DNA of 40,854 bases, taken from assembly GCF_001898805.1 (NCBI RefSeq), contig NZ_MKVJ01000022.1:166761-207614 (forward strand). Direction: 5' to 3'. The notes below the pieces were generated by a model that worked only from the letters and a program-made list of their open reading frames with translations, was not told the DNA's origin and made no database searches. This stretch comes from Leifsonia sp. 71-9. GTDB lineage: Bacteria; Actinomycetota; Actinomycetes; Actinomycetales; Microbacteriaceae. Position numbers and translations under genes: made by a program. The stretch's first letter is position 1; each line of letters opens with the position of its first letter. Of the stretch, positions 1 through 7,077 are shown one piece after another.

Positions 1-476
1 TCGAGCAGCCCGGCCAGCCCGACGATCGCGGCCGAGCCCTCCGCCACGACGCGGCGCGCGTTCTCCGGTTCGGCGAGCCAGCCGCCGATGGCGCCCGCGA
101 TGTCGATCGACGCGAGCTTGCCCGCGACGACGTCATCGGCGAGGAAGTTGGTCTCCACGAACTCGCCGAGGCTCTCGCCGATCTCGTCCTTGCGGGTCGG
201 GATGATCGCCGTGTGCGGGATGCGCAGGCCGAGGGGATGCCGGAACAGCGCGGTCACGGCGAACCAGTCTGCGAGCGCGCCGACCATGGCCCCCTCCGCG
301 GCCGCCCGCACGTAGCCCAGCCAGGGGTAGCGGTCCTGCAGCGCGAACGCCACCGTGAAGATCACGGCGGCGACGATGAGCAGCGAGGTCGCGAGGAGCT
401 TCATCCGCCGCAGGGCGCGCCGCCGTTCGGCATCGTGCTCCGCCGCGGGGGTGAGGACCTCGGGTGCGGGCGTCAC
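1..476 (-). CDS. DUF445 family membrane protein, 3' part cut off by the window edge
   Basis: The first ~158 codons of a leftward gene are present; the C-terminal part lies beyond base 1. The start is GTG at 476, overlapping the upstream peptidase stop by 4 nt (GTGA), which suggests translational coupling. The N-terminus has a charged segment, then a membrane helix around residues 27-45 (LLATSLLIVAAVIFTVAFAL). The motif EGAMVGALADWFAVTALFRH is typical of DUF445/YjiN-type proteins, as is the following IPHTAIIP. The family is membrane-associated with no settled biochemical function. It is the last visible gene of a three-gene operon. The family call is firm; the function is unknown. Confidence 0.8.
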   Translation of the reverse strand, partial: MTPAPEVLTPAAEHDAERRRALRRMKLLATSLLIVAAVIFTVAFALQDRYPWLGYVRAAAEGAMVGALADWFAVTALFRHPLGLRIPHTAIIPTRKDEIGESLGEFVETNFLADDVVAGKLASIDIAGAIGGWLAEPENARRVVAEGSAAIVGLAGLL

Positions 477-1585
477 TGGACCAGGTGCAGTTCGCGACTC
501 GTGTTGTTCAGCCGGTGCGCGCCGTCCTCCGCCGCGACCACGATGTCCTCGATGCGCACGCCGAACCGCCCGGGCAGGTAGATCCCCGGCTCGATCGAGA
601 AGCACATCCCGGCCTCGATCGGCAGCTCCTCGCCCTCGACGAGGTAGGGCGGCTCGTGCGTGGTGGTGCCGATGCCGTGTCCGACCCGGTGGATGAAGAA
701 GTCGCCGTATCCCGCATCCCGGATGACGGCCCGCGCGACGCGGTCGATCTCCTGCAGCGGGACACCGACGGCGACGGACTCGAACGCCGCCTGCTGGGCG
801 CGCTTCACGATCTCGAAGACCTCGTGCTCCTCGTCGGTCGGCTCGCCGACGTGCACCGTGCGCGTGGTGTCGGACCCGTAGCCGTCCATCAACCCGCCGA
901 AGTCGAGCACGACAATGTCGCCCTCGGCGATCGTGCGGTCGCCGGCCTCGTGGTGCGGGTTGGCGCCGTTCGGGCCGGAGCCGACGACGGTGAAGTCGAC
1001 CTGGGAGTGGCCGTGCTCGCGCAGCAGGCGGTCGAGGTCGGCCGCGACCTCGAGCTCGGTGCGCCCGGCGAAGCGGACGCCGAGGATGTCCTCGAAGGTC
1101 GCGTCGGCCGCAGCGCCCGCAGCGGCGAGCCGGTCGATCTCATCGGCGTCCTTCACCGCCCGCAGCATCGGCAGGGCGCGCGAGAAGGCCGCGAACCGCG
1201 CCTCCGGGAGCTTCTGCTGCAGGCCCAGGAGGTGCATCGCCCAGAGCGCGTCCGACACCGCGTAGCGGCCGGAGGGCTCGAGCAGCGCCGCGGTCGGCAC
1301 GTACTCGTCCTCCCCGTCCGACCAGTCGACGATGTGGAAGGCACCGGTCGCGCGCGTCGCCGCAGCGCTGTCGTGCTCGAGCACGGGCACGATCATCGTC
1401 GGCTCGCCCTCCGCCGGGACGACGAGGAGCGTGATGCGCTCGGTCGTCGCGATCGGGAGGTAGTCGGCGAAGTAGGCGAGGTCGGGGCCCGGGGCGACGA
1501 GCAGGGCGTCGAACCCGGCGACCCGGGCCTGTGCGGCTCCCCGCCGGAGCCGCTCGGTGAAGTGCTGCGCGGTGAGCTGCTGCAT
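473..1585 (-). CDS. M24B family Xaa-Pro dipeptidase/aminopeptidase
   Basis: The 370-residue protein has the two-domain layout of prolidase-like enzymes: a creatinase N-domain (about 10-145) and a pita-bread catalytic domain (about 150-365). All five metal ligands are visible: D228 (VVLDFGG), D239 (GSDTTRT), H303 (HRVGHGIG), E332 (SIEPGIY) and E346 (RIEDIV). It is therefore predicted to be a cytoplasmic dinuclear metallopeptidase releasing the residue N-terminal to proline. It starts 6 nt after the stop of the acyl-CoA-dehydrogenase-like gene and its stop overlaps the DUF445 start, so all three probably share one mRNA. Which Xaa-Pro substrates it prefers cannot be read from the sequence. Confidence 0.92.
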   Translation of the reverse strand: MQQLTAQHFTERLRRGAAQARVAGFDALLVAPGPDLAYFADYLPIATTERITLLVVPAEGEPTMIVPVLEHDSAAATRATGAFHIVDWSDGEDEYVPTAALLEPSGRYAVSDALWAMHLLGLQQKLPEARFAAFSRALPMLRAVKDADEIDRLAAAGAAADATFEDILGVRFAGRTELEVAADLDRLLREHGHSQVDFTVVGSGPNGANPHHEAGDRTIAEGDIVVLDFGGLMDGYGSDTTRTVHVGEPTDEEHEVFEIVKRAQQAAFESVAVGVPLQEIDRVARAVIRDAGYGDFFIHRVGHGIGTTTHEPPYLVEGEELPIEAGMCFSIEPGIYLPGRFGVRIEDIVVAAEDGAHRLNNTSRELHLVQ

Positions 1586-1591
1586 GGCCGG

Positions 1592-2749
1592 TCAGCTCTC
1601 CGCCGGGCCGAGCCAGGCGTTCGCCACGGTGTTGTGGGCGGACTCGGCGTCGGAGGGATGGAAGATGCCCGCCAGCACGTCGCGGTAGAGCCGACCGAGC
1701 TCGTTCCCGGAGAAGTAGGTCGAGCCTCCCGAGACCCGGATCGCCTGGTCGACCACGCGCCGGGCCGTCTCGGTCGCGCGGACCTTGAGCCCGACGAGCT
1801 TCGGGAACCAGAGCGCGCCATGGTTCGCCTGGGTGTCGATGTCGCGGGCGAGCGCGTCGAGCTGCGGGAGGAGCGCGTCCTGGTCGATCGCCGCCTCGGC
1901 CACACGCCAGCGGATGTCCGGATCGCTCGCGTAGCTGCGGCCGCCGTCCTTCAGGCTGGTGCGCCGGTGGGCGGCGGCGACGGCGAGGTCGAGCGCGCGG
2001 GCGCCGATGCCGGTGTAGACCGACGCGAGCAGGATCTCGAAGTTGGCGAAGATCGCGAAGACCAGCGGGTCCGGGTTGGGGCCGGGGTCCAGCCTCCGCA
2101 CGATCCGGTCGGCGGGGGAGCGGGCGCCGTCGAGGATCGTCGTGCGGCTCTGCGTGGCGCGCATCCCGATGGTGTCCCAGTCGTCGCGGATCTCGAAGCC
2201 GCCGCCGTCGCGGTCGACGAAGCCGTAGACGATCTTGGGGCCGTCGGGGCTCGTCGCGTCGAGCCCCATGGTGCCGAGCCGCGTCCACGCCGGGGAGAGG
2301 GAGGTGAAGATCTTGCGGCCGTGGAAGGTGTACGAGCCGTCGTCCGCGGGCCGCGCCTCCGTCGTCGAGCCGAACAGCACGAGGTCGTTGCCCGCCTCGC
2401 TGAGGCCGAAGGCGAACACCTCGCCCGCGCCGGCCTCCCGGAGCACGAAGTCGAGGGAGTCGTCACCGCGGTCGTGCAGCGTCTTCGCGATGCCCGTCCA
2501 GACCAGGTGCATGTTGACCGCGAGGGCGGTCGCCGGGGCGGCGCCGGCCAGGCGCACCTGCAGGCGGGCGGTCTGCTCGAGGCCGAGACCCAGGCCGCCG
2601 AACTCGACGGGCACCAGCGCACGCAGGTACCCGAGTTCGACCAGCTCGGCGAAGTCCTCGTCGAAGAAGCGGTTCTCGGCGTCGTAGACGGCCGCACGGC
2701 CCCGGAACCGCTCCAGGAGGTCGTCGCCCAACAGCTCGTGCTCGGTCAC
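1592..2749 (-). CDS. acyl-CoA dehydrogenase-fold flavoprotein
   Basis: The 385-residue protein aligns end to end with the acyl-CoA dehydrogenase fold. The N-terminal helical domain has ELGYLRALVPVEFGGLGLG, the middle has the FAFGLSEAGND flavin-binding stretch and a WDTIGMRATQS segment, and the C-terminal helical bundle has RVSGGSTYFSGNELGRLYRD. The place where classical enzymes carry the IYEGT catalytic Glu reads IFHPSD, so the usual base is absent. It may instead be an Acyl-CoA_dh_2-type oxygenase or desaturase (the DszC/HpaH-like branch), or use another residue. GTG start at 2749; a TAGGCT box lies 7 nt upstream with a GAGGAG stretch between, so the transcript is nearly leaderless. First gene of the operon with the peptidase. 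Confidence 0.85.
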   Translation of the reverse strand: MTEHELLGDDLLERFRGRAAVYDAENRFFDEDFAELVELGYLRALVPVEFGGLGLGLEQTARLQVRLAGAAPATALAVNMHLVWTGIAKTLHDRGDDSLDFVLREAGAGEVFAFGLSEAGNDLVLFGSTTEARPADDGSYTFHGRKIFTSLSPAWTRLGTMGLDATSPDGPKIVYGFVDRDGGGFEIRDDWDTIGMRATQSRTTILDGARSPADRIVRRLDPGPNPDPLVFAIFANFEILLASVYTGIGARALDLAVAAAHRRTSLKDGGRSYASDPDIRWRVAEAAIDQDALLPQLDALARDIDTQANHGALWFPKLVGLKVRATETARRVVDQAIRVSGGSTYFSGNELGRLYRDVLAGIFHPSDAESAHNTVANAWLGPAES

Positions 2750-2756
2750 GCTCCTC

Positions 2757-2762
2757 AGCCTA
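2757..2762 (-). promoter_or_regulatory. -10 box TAGGCT of the acyl-CoA dehydrogenase operon
   Basis: On the minus strand TAGGCT is followed by 7 nt (GAGGAGC) and the GTG start. It fits the TANNNT actinobacterial -10 pattern seen at many starts in this window. No convincing -35 was found. Confidence 0.5.
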
Positions 2763-2800
2763 GGGGAGCGCGACCGTGCACGATACGGGCTGTCGCCCGG

Positions 2801-3556
2801 TCACTGAGCGGTGTAGCCGCCGTCCACCAGGTGGTAGCTGCCGGTGATGAAGCTCGCGGCGTCGGAGGCGAGGAACGCGACCAGGGAGGCGACCTCCTCC
2901 GGCTCGCCGAGGCGGCCGAGGGCGTGCTTGCCCTCGAGGAACGCCAGCGCGTCGGCGGAGAGGTTGGCCTCCACGAGCGGCGTGCGGATGAAGCCGGGGC
3001 CGACCGCGACGACGCGCACCTTGTCGGCGGCGTACTCGAGCGCGGCGTTCTGCGTGAGGCCGAGCAGGGCGTGCTTGGCGGTCACGTAGGCCGACGAGTT
3101 CGCGAAGCCGACGCTGCCCAGGATGGACGCCATGTTGACGATCGCGCCGCCGCCGTTCGCGGCCATGGCCTTCAGCTGCGGCTGCATCCCGTAGAACACG
3201 GCGTTGAGGTTGACCTCGATGACCTTGCGCCAGCTGTCGAGCGAGTAGTCGCCGACGGTGGCGGCCTCGCCACCGATGCCCGCGTTGTTGACCGCGATCC
3301 CCAGCGGCGCCAGAGCGTTCGCCGCGGCGACGCTCGCCTCGCCGAACGCGGGGTCGGTCACATCGCCGGCGAGAGCGGCGGCCTTTCCGCCCGCGGCCTC
3401 GATCTCGGCCACGACCGCCTGCGCGTGCTCCTCGTTCAGGTCGGTGACGAGGACGGCTGCGCCACTCGCCGCCAGAGTGAGCGCCACGGCGCGCCCGATG
3501 CCCGAGCCGCCTCCGGTCACGATCGCGGACCGGTCGGCGACGTCGTACTGAGCCAT
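2801..3556 (-). CDS. SDR family NAD(P)-dependent oxidoreductase
   Basis: Classical 251-residue short-chain dehydrogenase. The cofactor loop TGGGSGIG lies at 14-21, D39 at the end of beta-2 (VLVTDL) favours NAD(H), NNAG is at 90-93, and the catalytic residues are S144, Y157 and K161 in SAYVTAKHALLG. The C-terminal GSYHLVDGGYTAQ is the usual family ending. The ATG at 3556 has a GAAGGGAGA Shine-Dalgarno 8 nt upstream. It is transcribed divergently from a TetR gene over a perfect 9-2-9 palindrome, so it is very likely that regulator's target. The substrate is not readable; FabG-like or hydroxy-acyl/alcohol dehydrogenases share these motifs. Confidence 0.93.
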   Translation of the reverse strand: MAQYDVADRSAIVTGGGSGIGRAVALTLAASGAAVLVTDLNEEHAQAVVAEIEAAGGKAAALAGDVTDPAFGEASVAAANALAPLGIAVNNAGIGGEAATVGDYSLDSWRKVIEVNLNAVFYGMQPQLKAMAANGGGAIVNMASILGSVGFANSSAYVTAKHALLGLTQNAALEYAADKVRVVAVGPGFIRTPLVEANLSADALAFLEGKHALGRLGEPEEVASLVAFLASDAASFITGSYHLVDGGYTAQ

Positions 3557-3573
3557 GAAAATCTCCCTTCAGA

Positions 3574-3593
3574 TATCCGACACCTGTCGGATA
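3574..3593. promoter_or_regulatory. TetR operator, perfect 9-2-9 palindrome
   Basis: TATCCGACA, CC, TGTCGGATA: both arms match over 9 bases. It sits between the SDR start (3556) and the TetR start (3615), the only intergenic palindrome there, so autoregulation plus repression of the SDR gene is the simplest reading. Confidence 0.75.
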
Positions 3594-3602
3594 ACTCCAT
3601 TG

Positions 3603-3608
3603 TACGAT
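3603..3608 (+). promoter_or_regulatory. -10 box TACGAT of the TetR gene (leaderless)
   Basis: TACGAT followed by exactly 6 nt and the GTG start at 3615. It helps fix this start over an in-frame upstream ATG at 3555, which would run through the operator. Confidence 0.5.
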
Positions 3609-3614
3609 CGAAAA

Positions 3615-4217
3615 GTGGATGCACGCCAGGAGAAGACCCTCGGCCGCTTGACGGCGGCCATCCTCGATCTCGCGACGGCCGGACCGGTCGCCGACGTGTC
3701 GGTCTCCGCGCTGGCGACGGCGGCGGGCGTCCACCGCTCGACCGTCTACACGTACGCTGCGTCGCCCGTCGACCTGCTCCAGCGCGTGCTGCGCACCGAG
3801 CTCGACGAACTGCGCGCAGCGTACCTCGTGGACATCGCCCCGGAGGATGCGGCCGCCGCCGTGCGCGGCGTGACGCGCGCGGTGCTCCAGCACGTGGATG
3901 CGCACGACGTGATCTACCGCCGCGGGCTCGGCGCCGAGAGCGGCAGCTCCAGCCTCCACGCCCTCCTGAGCGAGCACTTCGAGGGCTCCATCGAGCTGCT
4001 GCTCGACCAGCACAGCGTCGACGTGCCCGCGGCCGACGACGTCCAGCGGCGCACCATCGCGCGCTACCTCGCCGACGGGACCATCGGCGCGATCGACGTC
4101 TGGCTGAGCCGGCCGCGGCCGCGGGACGTGGACGGCCTGCTCGACCTCATCGGGCGGCTCACCCCGGCGTGGTGGCCCGACCGGCCGGTGCCGCCGCGCG
4201 ACTCCCCAGCCTCCTGA
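3615..4217 (+). CDS. TetR/AcrR family transcriptional regulator
   Basis: The 200-residue protein has an N-terminal helix-turn-helix (VSVSALATAAGVHRSTVYTY, about residues 25-44) and a C-terminal all-alpha ligand domain of normal TetR length. The second helix of the motif is slightly unusual (STVYTYAASPVDLL). GTG 3615 is chosen because it directly precedes the conserved region and lies 6 nt from TACGAT; an ATG at 3555 remains open in frame but falls inside the divergent SDR 5' end. It probably represses the SDR gene and itself through the palindrome at 3574-3593. The inducer is unknown. Confidence 0.88.
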   Translation: MDARQEKTLGRLTAAILDLATAGPVADVSVSALATAAGVHRSTVYTYAASPVDLLQRVLRTELDELRAAYLVDIAPEDAAAAVRGVTRAVLQHVDAHDVIYRRGLGAESGSSSLHALLSEHFEGSIELLLDQHSVDVPAADDVQRRTIARYLADGTIGAIDVWLSRPRPRDVDGLLDLIGRLTPAWWPDRPVPPRDSPAS

Positions 4218-4229
4218 GAGGCCCGCACG

Positions 4230-4235
4230 GATAAT
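4230..4235 (+). promoter_or_regulatory. -10 box GATAAT before the alpha/beta hydrolase
   Basis: GATAAT is followed by GGAGGC (6 nt) and the ATG at 4242. The GGAGGC could also act as a Shine-Dalgarno if transcription starts further upstream, so leaderless expression is less certain here. Confidence 0.4.
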
Positions 4236-4241
4236 GGAGGC

Positions 4242-5036
4242 ATGGGCCGGCTGCGCGACACCCTCGACCGTTGGTTCCGCCGCGCCCCGCTCCTCAACGT
4301 CGCCGGCGACGAGGGAGAGGGGCCGGTCGTCGTCCTCGTGCACGGCATCGCGTCGTCCTCGGTGACCTTCCAGAACCTCGTCCCGCTGCTCGAGCCGAAC
4401 CACCGGGTCATCTCGATCGACATCCTCGGCTTCGGCCGCTCGCCGGCCCCGGAGGATGCGCGGTACACGCTCGAGGAGCACGTCGACGCCTTGCACCGCA
4501 CCCTGCGCTCGCTGCGGCTCCGCGCGCCGTTCGTGCTCGTCGGCCACTCGCTCGGCAGCCTGATCGTCGCGCGCTACGCCGCCGACCATCCCGCCGCCCT
4601 CACTCGGCTCGTGCTGGTCGGGCCGCCAGTCTACGGGCCTCCCGCCGCCATCGGTGACCGCCGCGTCCGCACTCGGGTCAGCGCCTACCTGCGCGCCTAC
4701 GAGTTCCTGCGGGCGAACAAGGAGTTCACCATGCGCAACGCCACCATCCTGGCCCGGACGCTGCCCATCAAAGGGGTCTTCGAGATCACCGAGCGCAACT
4801 GGACGCCGTTCGTCCGCTCGCTCGAGAACTGCATCGAGCAGCAGACCGTCGTCAGCGATCTCGCCCGGGTGCGCGTTCCGGTGCACGTCGTCTACGGGAC
4901 GCTGGACGCCTTCATCGCGCCGGGCAGCCTCGCGGTGGTCGAGGCGCTGCGCAACGTGACCATGCACCGGGTGGAGGCGAACGACCACATCATCCGCAAG
5001 CGGCTCGCGCGGGTGGTCGCCACGGCGTGCGGGTGA
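4242..5036 (+). CDS. alpha/beta fold hydrolase
   Basis: The 264-residue protein has the alpha/beta-hydrolase core: oxyanion motif HGIASSS at 34-40, nucleophile elbow GHSLGS with S103, acid D222 (YGTLDAF) and H249 (EANDHII). It resembles the esterase/haloperoxidase-like branch without a secretion signal, so it is probably cytoplasmic. It follows the TetR gene by 24 nt but has its own -10-like box. The stop codon sits in a short GC-rich stretch in which the terminal GTGCGGGTGA is imperfectly repeated downstream (5025-5065). The substrate cannot be told from sequence. Confidence 0.88.
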   Translation: MGRLRDTLDRWFRRAPLLNVAGDEGEGPVVVLVHGIASSSVTFQNLVPLLEPNHRVISIDILGFGRSPAPEDARYTLEEHVDALHRTLRSLRLRAPFVLVGHSLGSLIVARYAADHPAALTRLVLVGPPVYGPPAAIGDRRVRTRVSAYLRAYEFLRANKEFTMRNATILARTLPIKGVFEITERNWTPFVRSLENCIEQQTVVSDLARVRVPVHVVYGTLDAFIAPGSLAVVEALRNVTMHRVEANDHIIRKRLARVVATACG

Positions 5037-5073
5037 GGCGGGTGCGGGGTACGCGGTGCGGGTGGTCGGGCCG

Positions 5074-5090
5074 GACGCGTGATCCGCGTC
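5074..5090. terminator. short hairpin between convergent hydrolase and TetR genes
   Basis: GACGCG, TGATC, CGCGTC forms a 6-bp stem with a 5-nt loop where two convergent genes end. There is no T-run, so its terminator role is only plausible. Confidence 0.3.
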
Positions 5091-5688
5091 AGTCGGTCGG
5101 CAGCGCGATCGCGTCGATGGCGGCGAGGTAGGCCGCTCCGTCGAAGCCCGTGAACAGCGAGGACTGCGTGACGTAGCCGTGCACGAGGCCGACGTAGATG
5201 CTCACATAGCGCTGGGCCAGCGTCGCGGCATGGTCCGCATCCACGCCGTGAGCGCTCGCGTACCAGTGGGTCAGGTAGTCGCGGAGCATCCCGGTGATCC
5301 GGTCGCCGATCTCGGCCGCCACCGTGGCGAGCTCGGGATTGATCGGCACCTGGCCCCAGACCTGGAGCAGCAGCTGCAGCTCGCCGACCTGCTCCGTGAG
5401 GCCGGAGACCAGCAGGCGGACGACGTCGCCGGGTGAGGGGATGGGGTCGCTGTCCCGCGCTGTCGCGATGTCGAAGAACCGCGCGTCCATGATCTCGGCG
5501 ACCGCGAGGCGGATCAGCTCGTCCTTGCTCTTGTAGTGGCCGTAGATCGCGCCGGCCGAGAGCCCGGACTCCTCGATGATGTCGGCCATCGACGTCGCGG
5601 CGAAGCCCGAGCGGGCGAAGCGGCGGAGGGCAGCGCGAGTGATCTGCTCCCGACGGGCCTTGCGGTGCTCCTCGGTGACCTTCGGCAT
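5089..5688 (-). CDS. TetR/AcrR family transcriptional regulator
   Basis: The 199-residue regulator has a clear N-terminal helix-turn-helix (ITRAALRRFARSGFAATSMA, then SGLSAGAIYGHYKSKDELI) at about residues 15-55 and a TetR-like C-terminal domain. The ATG at 5688 has a GGAGGAGGCACC Shine-Dalgarno; a longer reading from 5769 would cross both operators and is rejected. It is divergent from the ABC-2-like gene at 5790, with two copies of AACGA-N4-TCGTT in between, so it likely represses itself and that membrane protein. Confidence 0.93.
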   Translation of the reverse strand: MPKVTEEHRKARREQITRAALRRFARSGFAATSMADIIEESGLSAGAIYGHYKSKDELIRLAVAEIMDARFFDIATARDSDPIPSPGDVVRLLVSGLTEQVGELQLLLQVWGQVPINPELATVAAEIGDRITGMLRDYLTHWYASAHGVDADHAATLAQRYVSIYVGLVHGYVTQSSLFTGFDGAAYLAAIDAIALPTD

Positions 5689-5712
5689 CGGTGCCTCCTC
5701 CCGCGCTGTCAA

Positions 5713-5726
5713 AACGAATGCTCGTT
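5713..5726. promoter_or_regulatory. TetR operator 1, AACGA-N4-TCGTT
   Basis: AACGA ATGC TCGTT, a 5-4-5 inverted repeat just upstream of the TetR start. The same arms recur at 5761-5774, 48 bp away, so this is a two-site operator region. Confidence 0.75.
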
Positions 5727-5727
5727 C

Positions 5728-5759
5728 TTGACAATAGCGGACCGGAGGCTCACTATAAA
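5728..5759 (+). promoter_or_regulatory. possible promoter TTGACA ... TATAAA for the membrane protein gene
   Basis: A consensus -35 TTGACA (5728-5733) and TATAAA (5754-5759) lie between the two operators. The 20-bp spacer is longer than the ideal 17, so strength or exact pairing is uncertain. Both operators would flank bound polymerase. Confidence 0.45.
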
Positions 5760-5760
5760 G

Positions 5761-5774
5761 AACGATCATTCGTT
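5761..5774. promoter_or_regulatory. TetR operator 2, AACGA-N4-TCGTT
   Basis: AACGA TCAT TCGTT, with the same arms as operator 1. It overlaps the predicted start of transcription of the gene at 5790. Confidence 0.75.
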
Positions 5775-5789
5775 TTTATTGGAGGCGTC

Positions 5790-6914
5790 ATGTCCCGCAG
5801 CACCCTCACCCCGCACACGCCCTGGCTGCGCTCGGTCCTCCTGGCCGTCGGCGCCGCCGTCGCCGTCCTCATCGTCGTCCTCGCCTTCCTCTGGCCGACG
5901 ATGACCTCCACGGTGAAGGACCTCCCCGTCGCCGTGGCCGGAAACTCGGCCGCCGCCGCGCAGGTCGAGAAGCAGCTCGCCTCCTCCGCGCACGGCGTCT
6001 TCGACCTGACGACGGTCGCCTCCCGGGGCGACGCCGTGCACCTCATCCGCACGCGCGCCGTCGACGGAGCGATCGTGCTCGGCGACCGGCCGGAGGTGCT
6101 CACCGCCTCCGCGAACGGCGCCGCGGTCAGCCAGCTGCTCGGCCAGGTCGCCGCGACCATCCAGAAGCAGGCGAACGCGCAGGCCTCCGCCGCGGTCGCC
6201 CAGGCCGTGGCCGCTGGGCAGGCGCCGGCAGGCACCGTCGCGCCCACCATCACGGTCGCCGTCACCGACGTCGTTCCCCTCGCCTCGACCGACGCCCGCG
6301 GACTCGGGCTCTCGGCGGCCTCCTTCCCGCTCGTCCTCGGCGGGATGCTCGGCGGCGTCCTGATCGCGCTCCTCGTGGCCGGCAGCTGGCGACGGCTCAC
6401 CGCGGTGGTCGTCTACGCCGTCGCGGGCGGACTCGGCGTCGCCGCCGTGCTGCAGGCCGGATTCGGCATCCTCCAGGGCGACTACGCCCTCAACGCCCTG
6501 GCCGTCGGCCTCTCGATGTTCGCCACCGCCGCCTTCATCGTCGGGATGAACGCGCTCATCGGCACGGCGGGCATCCCTGTCGGCGCCGTGCTGACCATCC
6601 TCGTCGGCAACCCCCTGTCGGCCGCCGCCCAGCCGATGCAGTTCATCGCCGGACCGTGGGGCGAGATCGGGCAGTGGTTCGTGCCCGGCGCCTCGGTCAC
6701 CCTCCTGCGCGACCTGTCGTACTTCCCCGACGCCGACGCGAGCGGCTCGTGGCTCATCCTCCTCGGCTGGGCGGTGCTCGGACTGATCGGGATGACCGTC
6801 GGGCACTTCCGCAACCAGCGGGTCGTCGCTGCGGCCGCGCCGGGCTCCGCGGAAACCGGTGAGGCCGAGCGGGCGGCGTCCGTCGAGCCGGCCGGTGCCG
6901 CGGTCCCCGTCTGA
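5790..6914 (+). CDS. ABC-2-type/YhgE-like membrane permease
   Basis: The 374-residue protein has one N-terminal membrane helix (about 14-38), an extracytoplasmic domain of about 140 residues rich in Ala/Gln (AATIQKQANAQASAAVAQAV), and about five further helices from residue 180 on, ending in a charged cytoplasmic tail. This layout is that of ABC-2 permeases and YhgE/Pip-like proteins. No ATPase gene is adjacent, so the partner is unknown. The ATG at 5790 has GGAGG 7 nt upstream. The divergent TetR gene and the double operator suggest inducible expression, as for efflux functions (inference). Confidence 0.8.
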   Translation: MSRSTLTPHTPWLRSVLLAVGAAVAVLIVVLAFLWPTMTSTVKDLPVAVAGNSAAAAQVEKQLASSAHGVFDLTTVASRGDAVHLIRTRAVDGAIVLGDRPEVLTASANGAAVSQLLGQVAATIQKQANAQASAAVAQAVAAGQAPAGTVAPTITVAVTDVVPLASTDARGLGLSAASFPLVLGGMLGGVLIALLVAGSWRRLTAVVVYAVAGGLGVAAVLQAGFGILQGDYALNALAVGLSMFATAAFIVGMNALIGTAGIPVGAVLTILVGNPLSAAAQPMQFIAGPWGEIGQWFVPGASVTLLRDLSYFPDADASGSWLILLGWAVLGLIGMTVGHFRNQRVVAAAAPGSAETGEAERAASVEPAGAAVPV

Positions 6915-7077
6915 GGGGTGGTCCGGCGGCGTGGGAGGTCCTGCGGGAGGCGGGCCTGTTTGAGGTGGACCGACTGAAGGCGGGTCGGCTGGACGTGGGC
7001 GGGCCGGAGGCGGGCCGACGGGAGCTGGTCCGGCGGGAAGCGGGCCCGGCGCTGACCGACCCGGATAGGGTGGGCGC
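6915..7077. repeat. G-rich degenerate repeat tract between genes
   Basis: This intergenic stretch is built of imperfect units like GGCGGGCCGG / GGCGGGTCGG / GGTCCGGCGGG on the + strand. No ORF with family resemblance is visible. It precedes the -10 box of the aldo/keto reductase. The minus strand would be C-rich and the plus strand could form G-quadruplexes. Confidence 0.5.
7066..7071 (+). promoter_or_regulatory. -10 box TAGGGT, leaderless start of aldo/keto reductase
   Basis: TAGGGT is followed by GGGCGC (6 nt) and the ATG at 7078. There is no Shine-Dalgarno with proper spacing. Confidence 0.55.

Noticed and set aside
464-4234. Very long open frame on the + strand (over 1200 codons), antisense to three leftward genes
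   Set aside because: Its translation is an Arg/Gly/Val/Glu-rich string without domains, and it runs opposite to genes with clear motifs. It is an artefact of very high GC with few stop codons.
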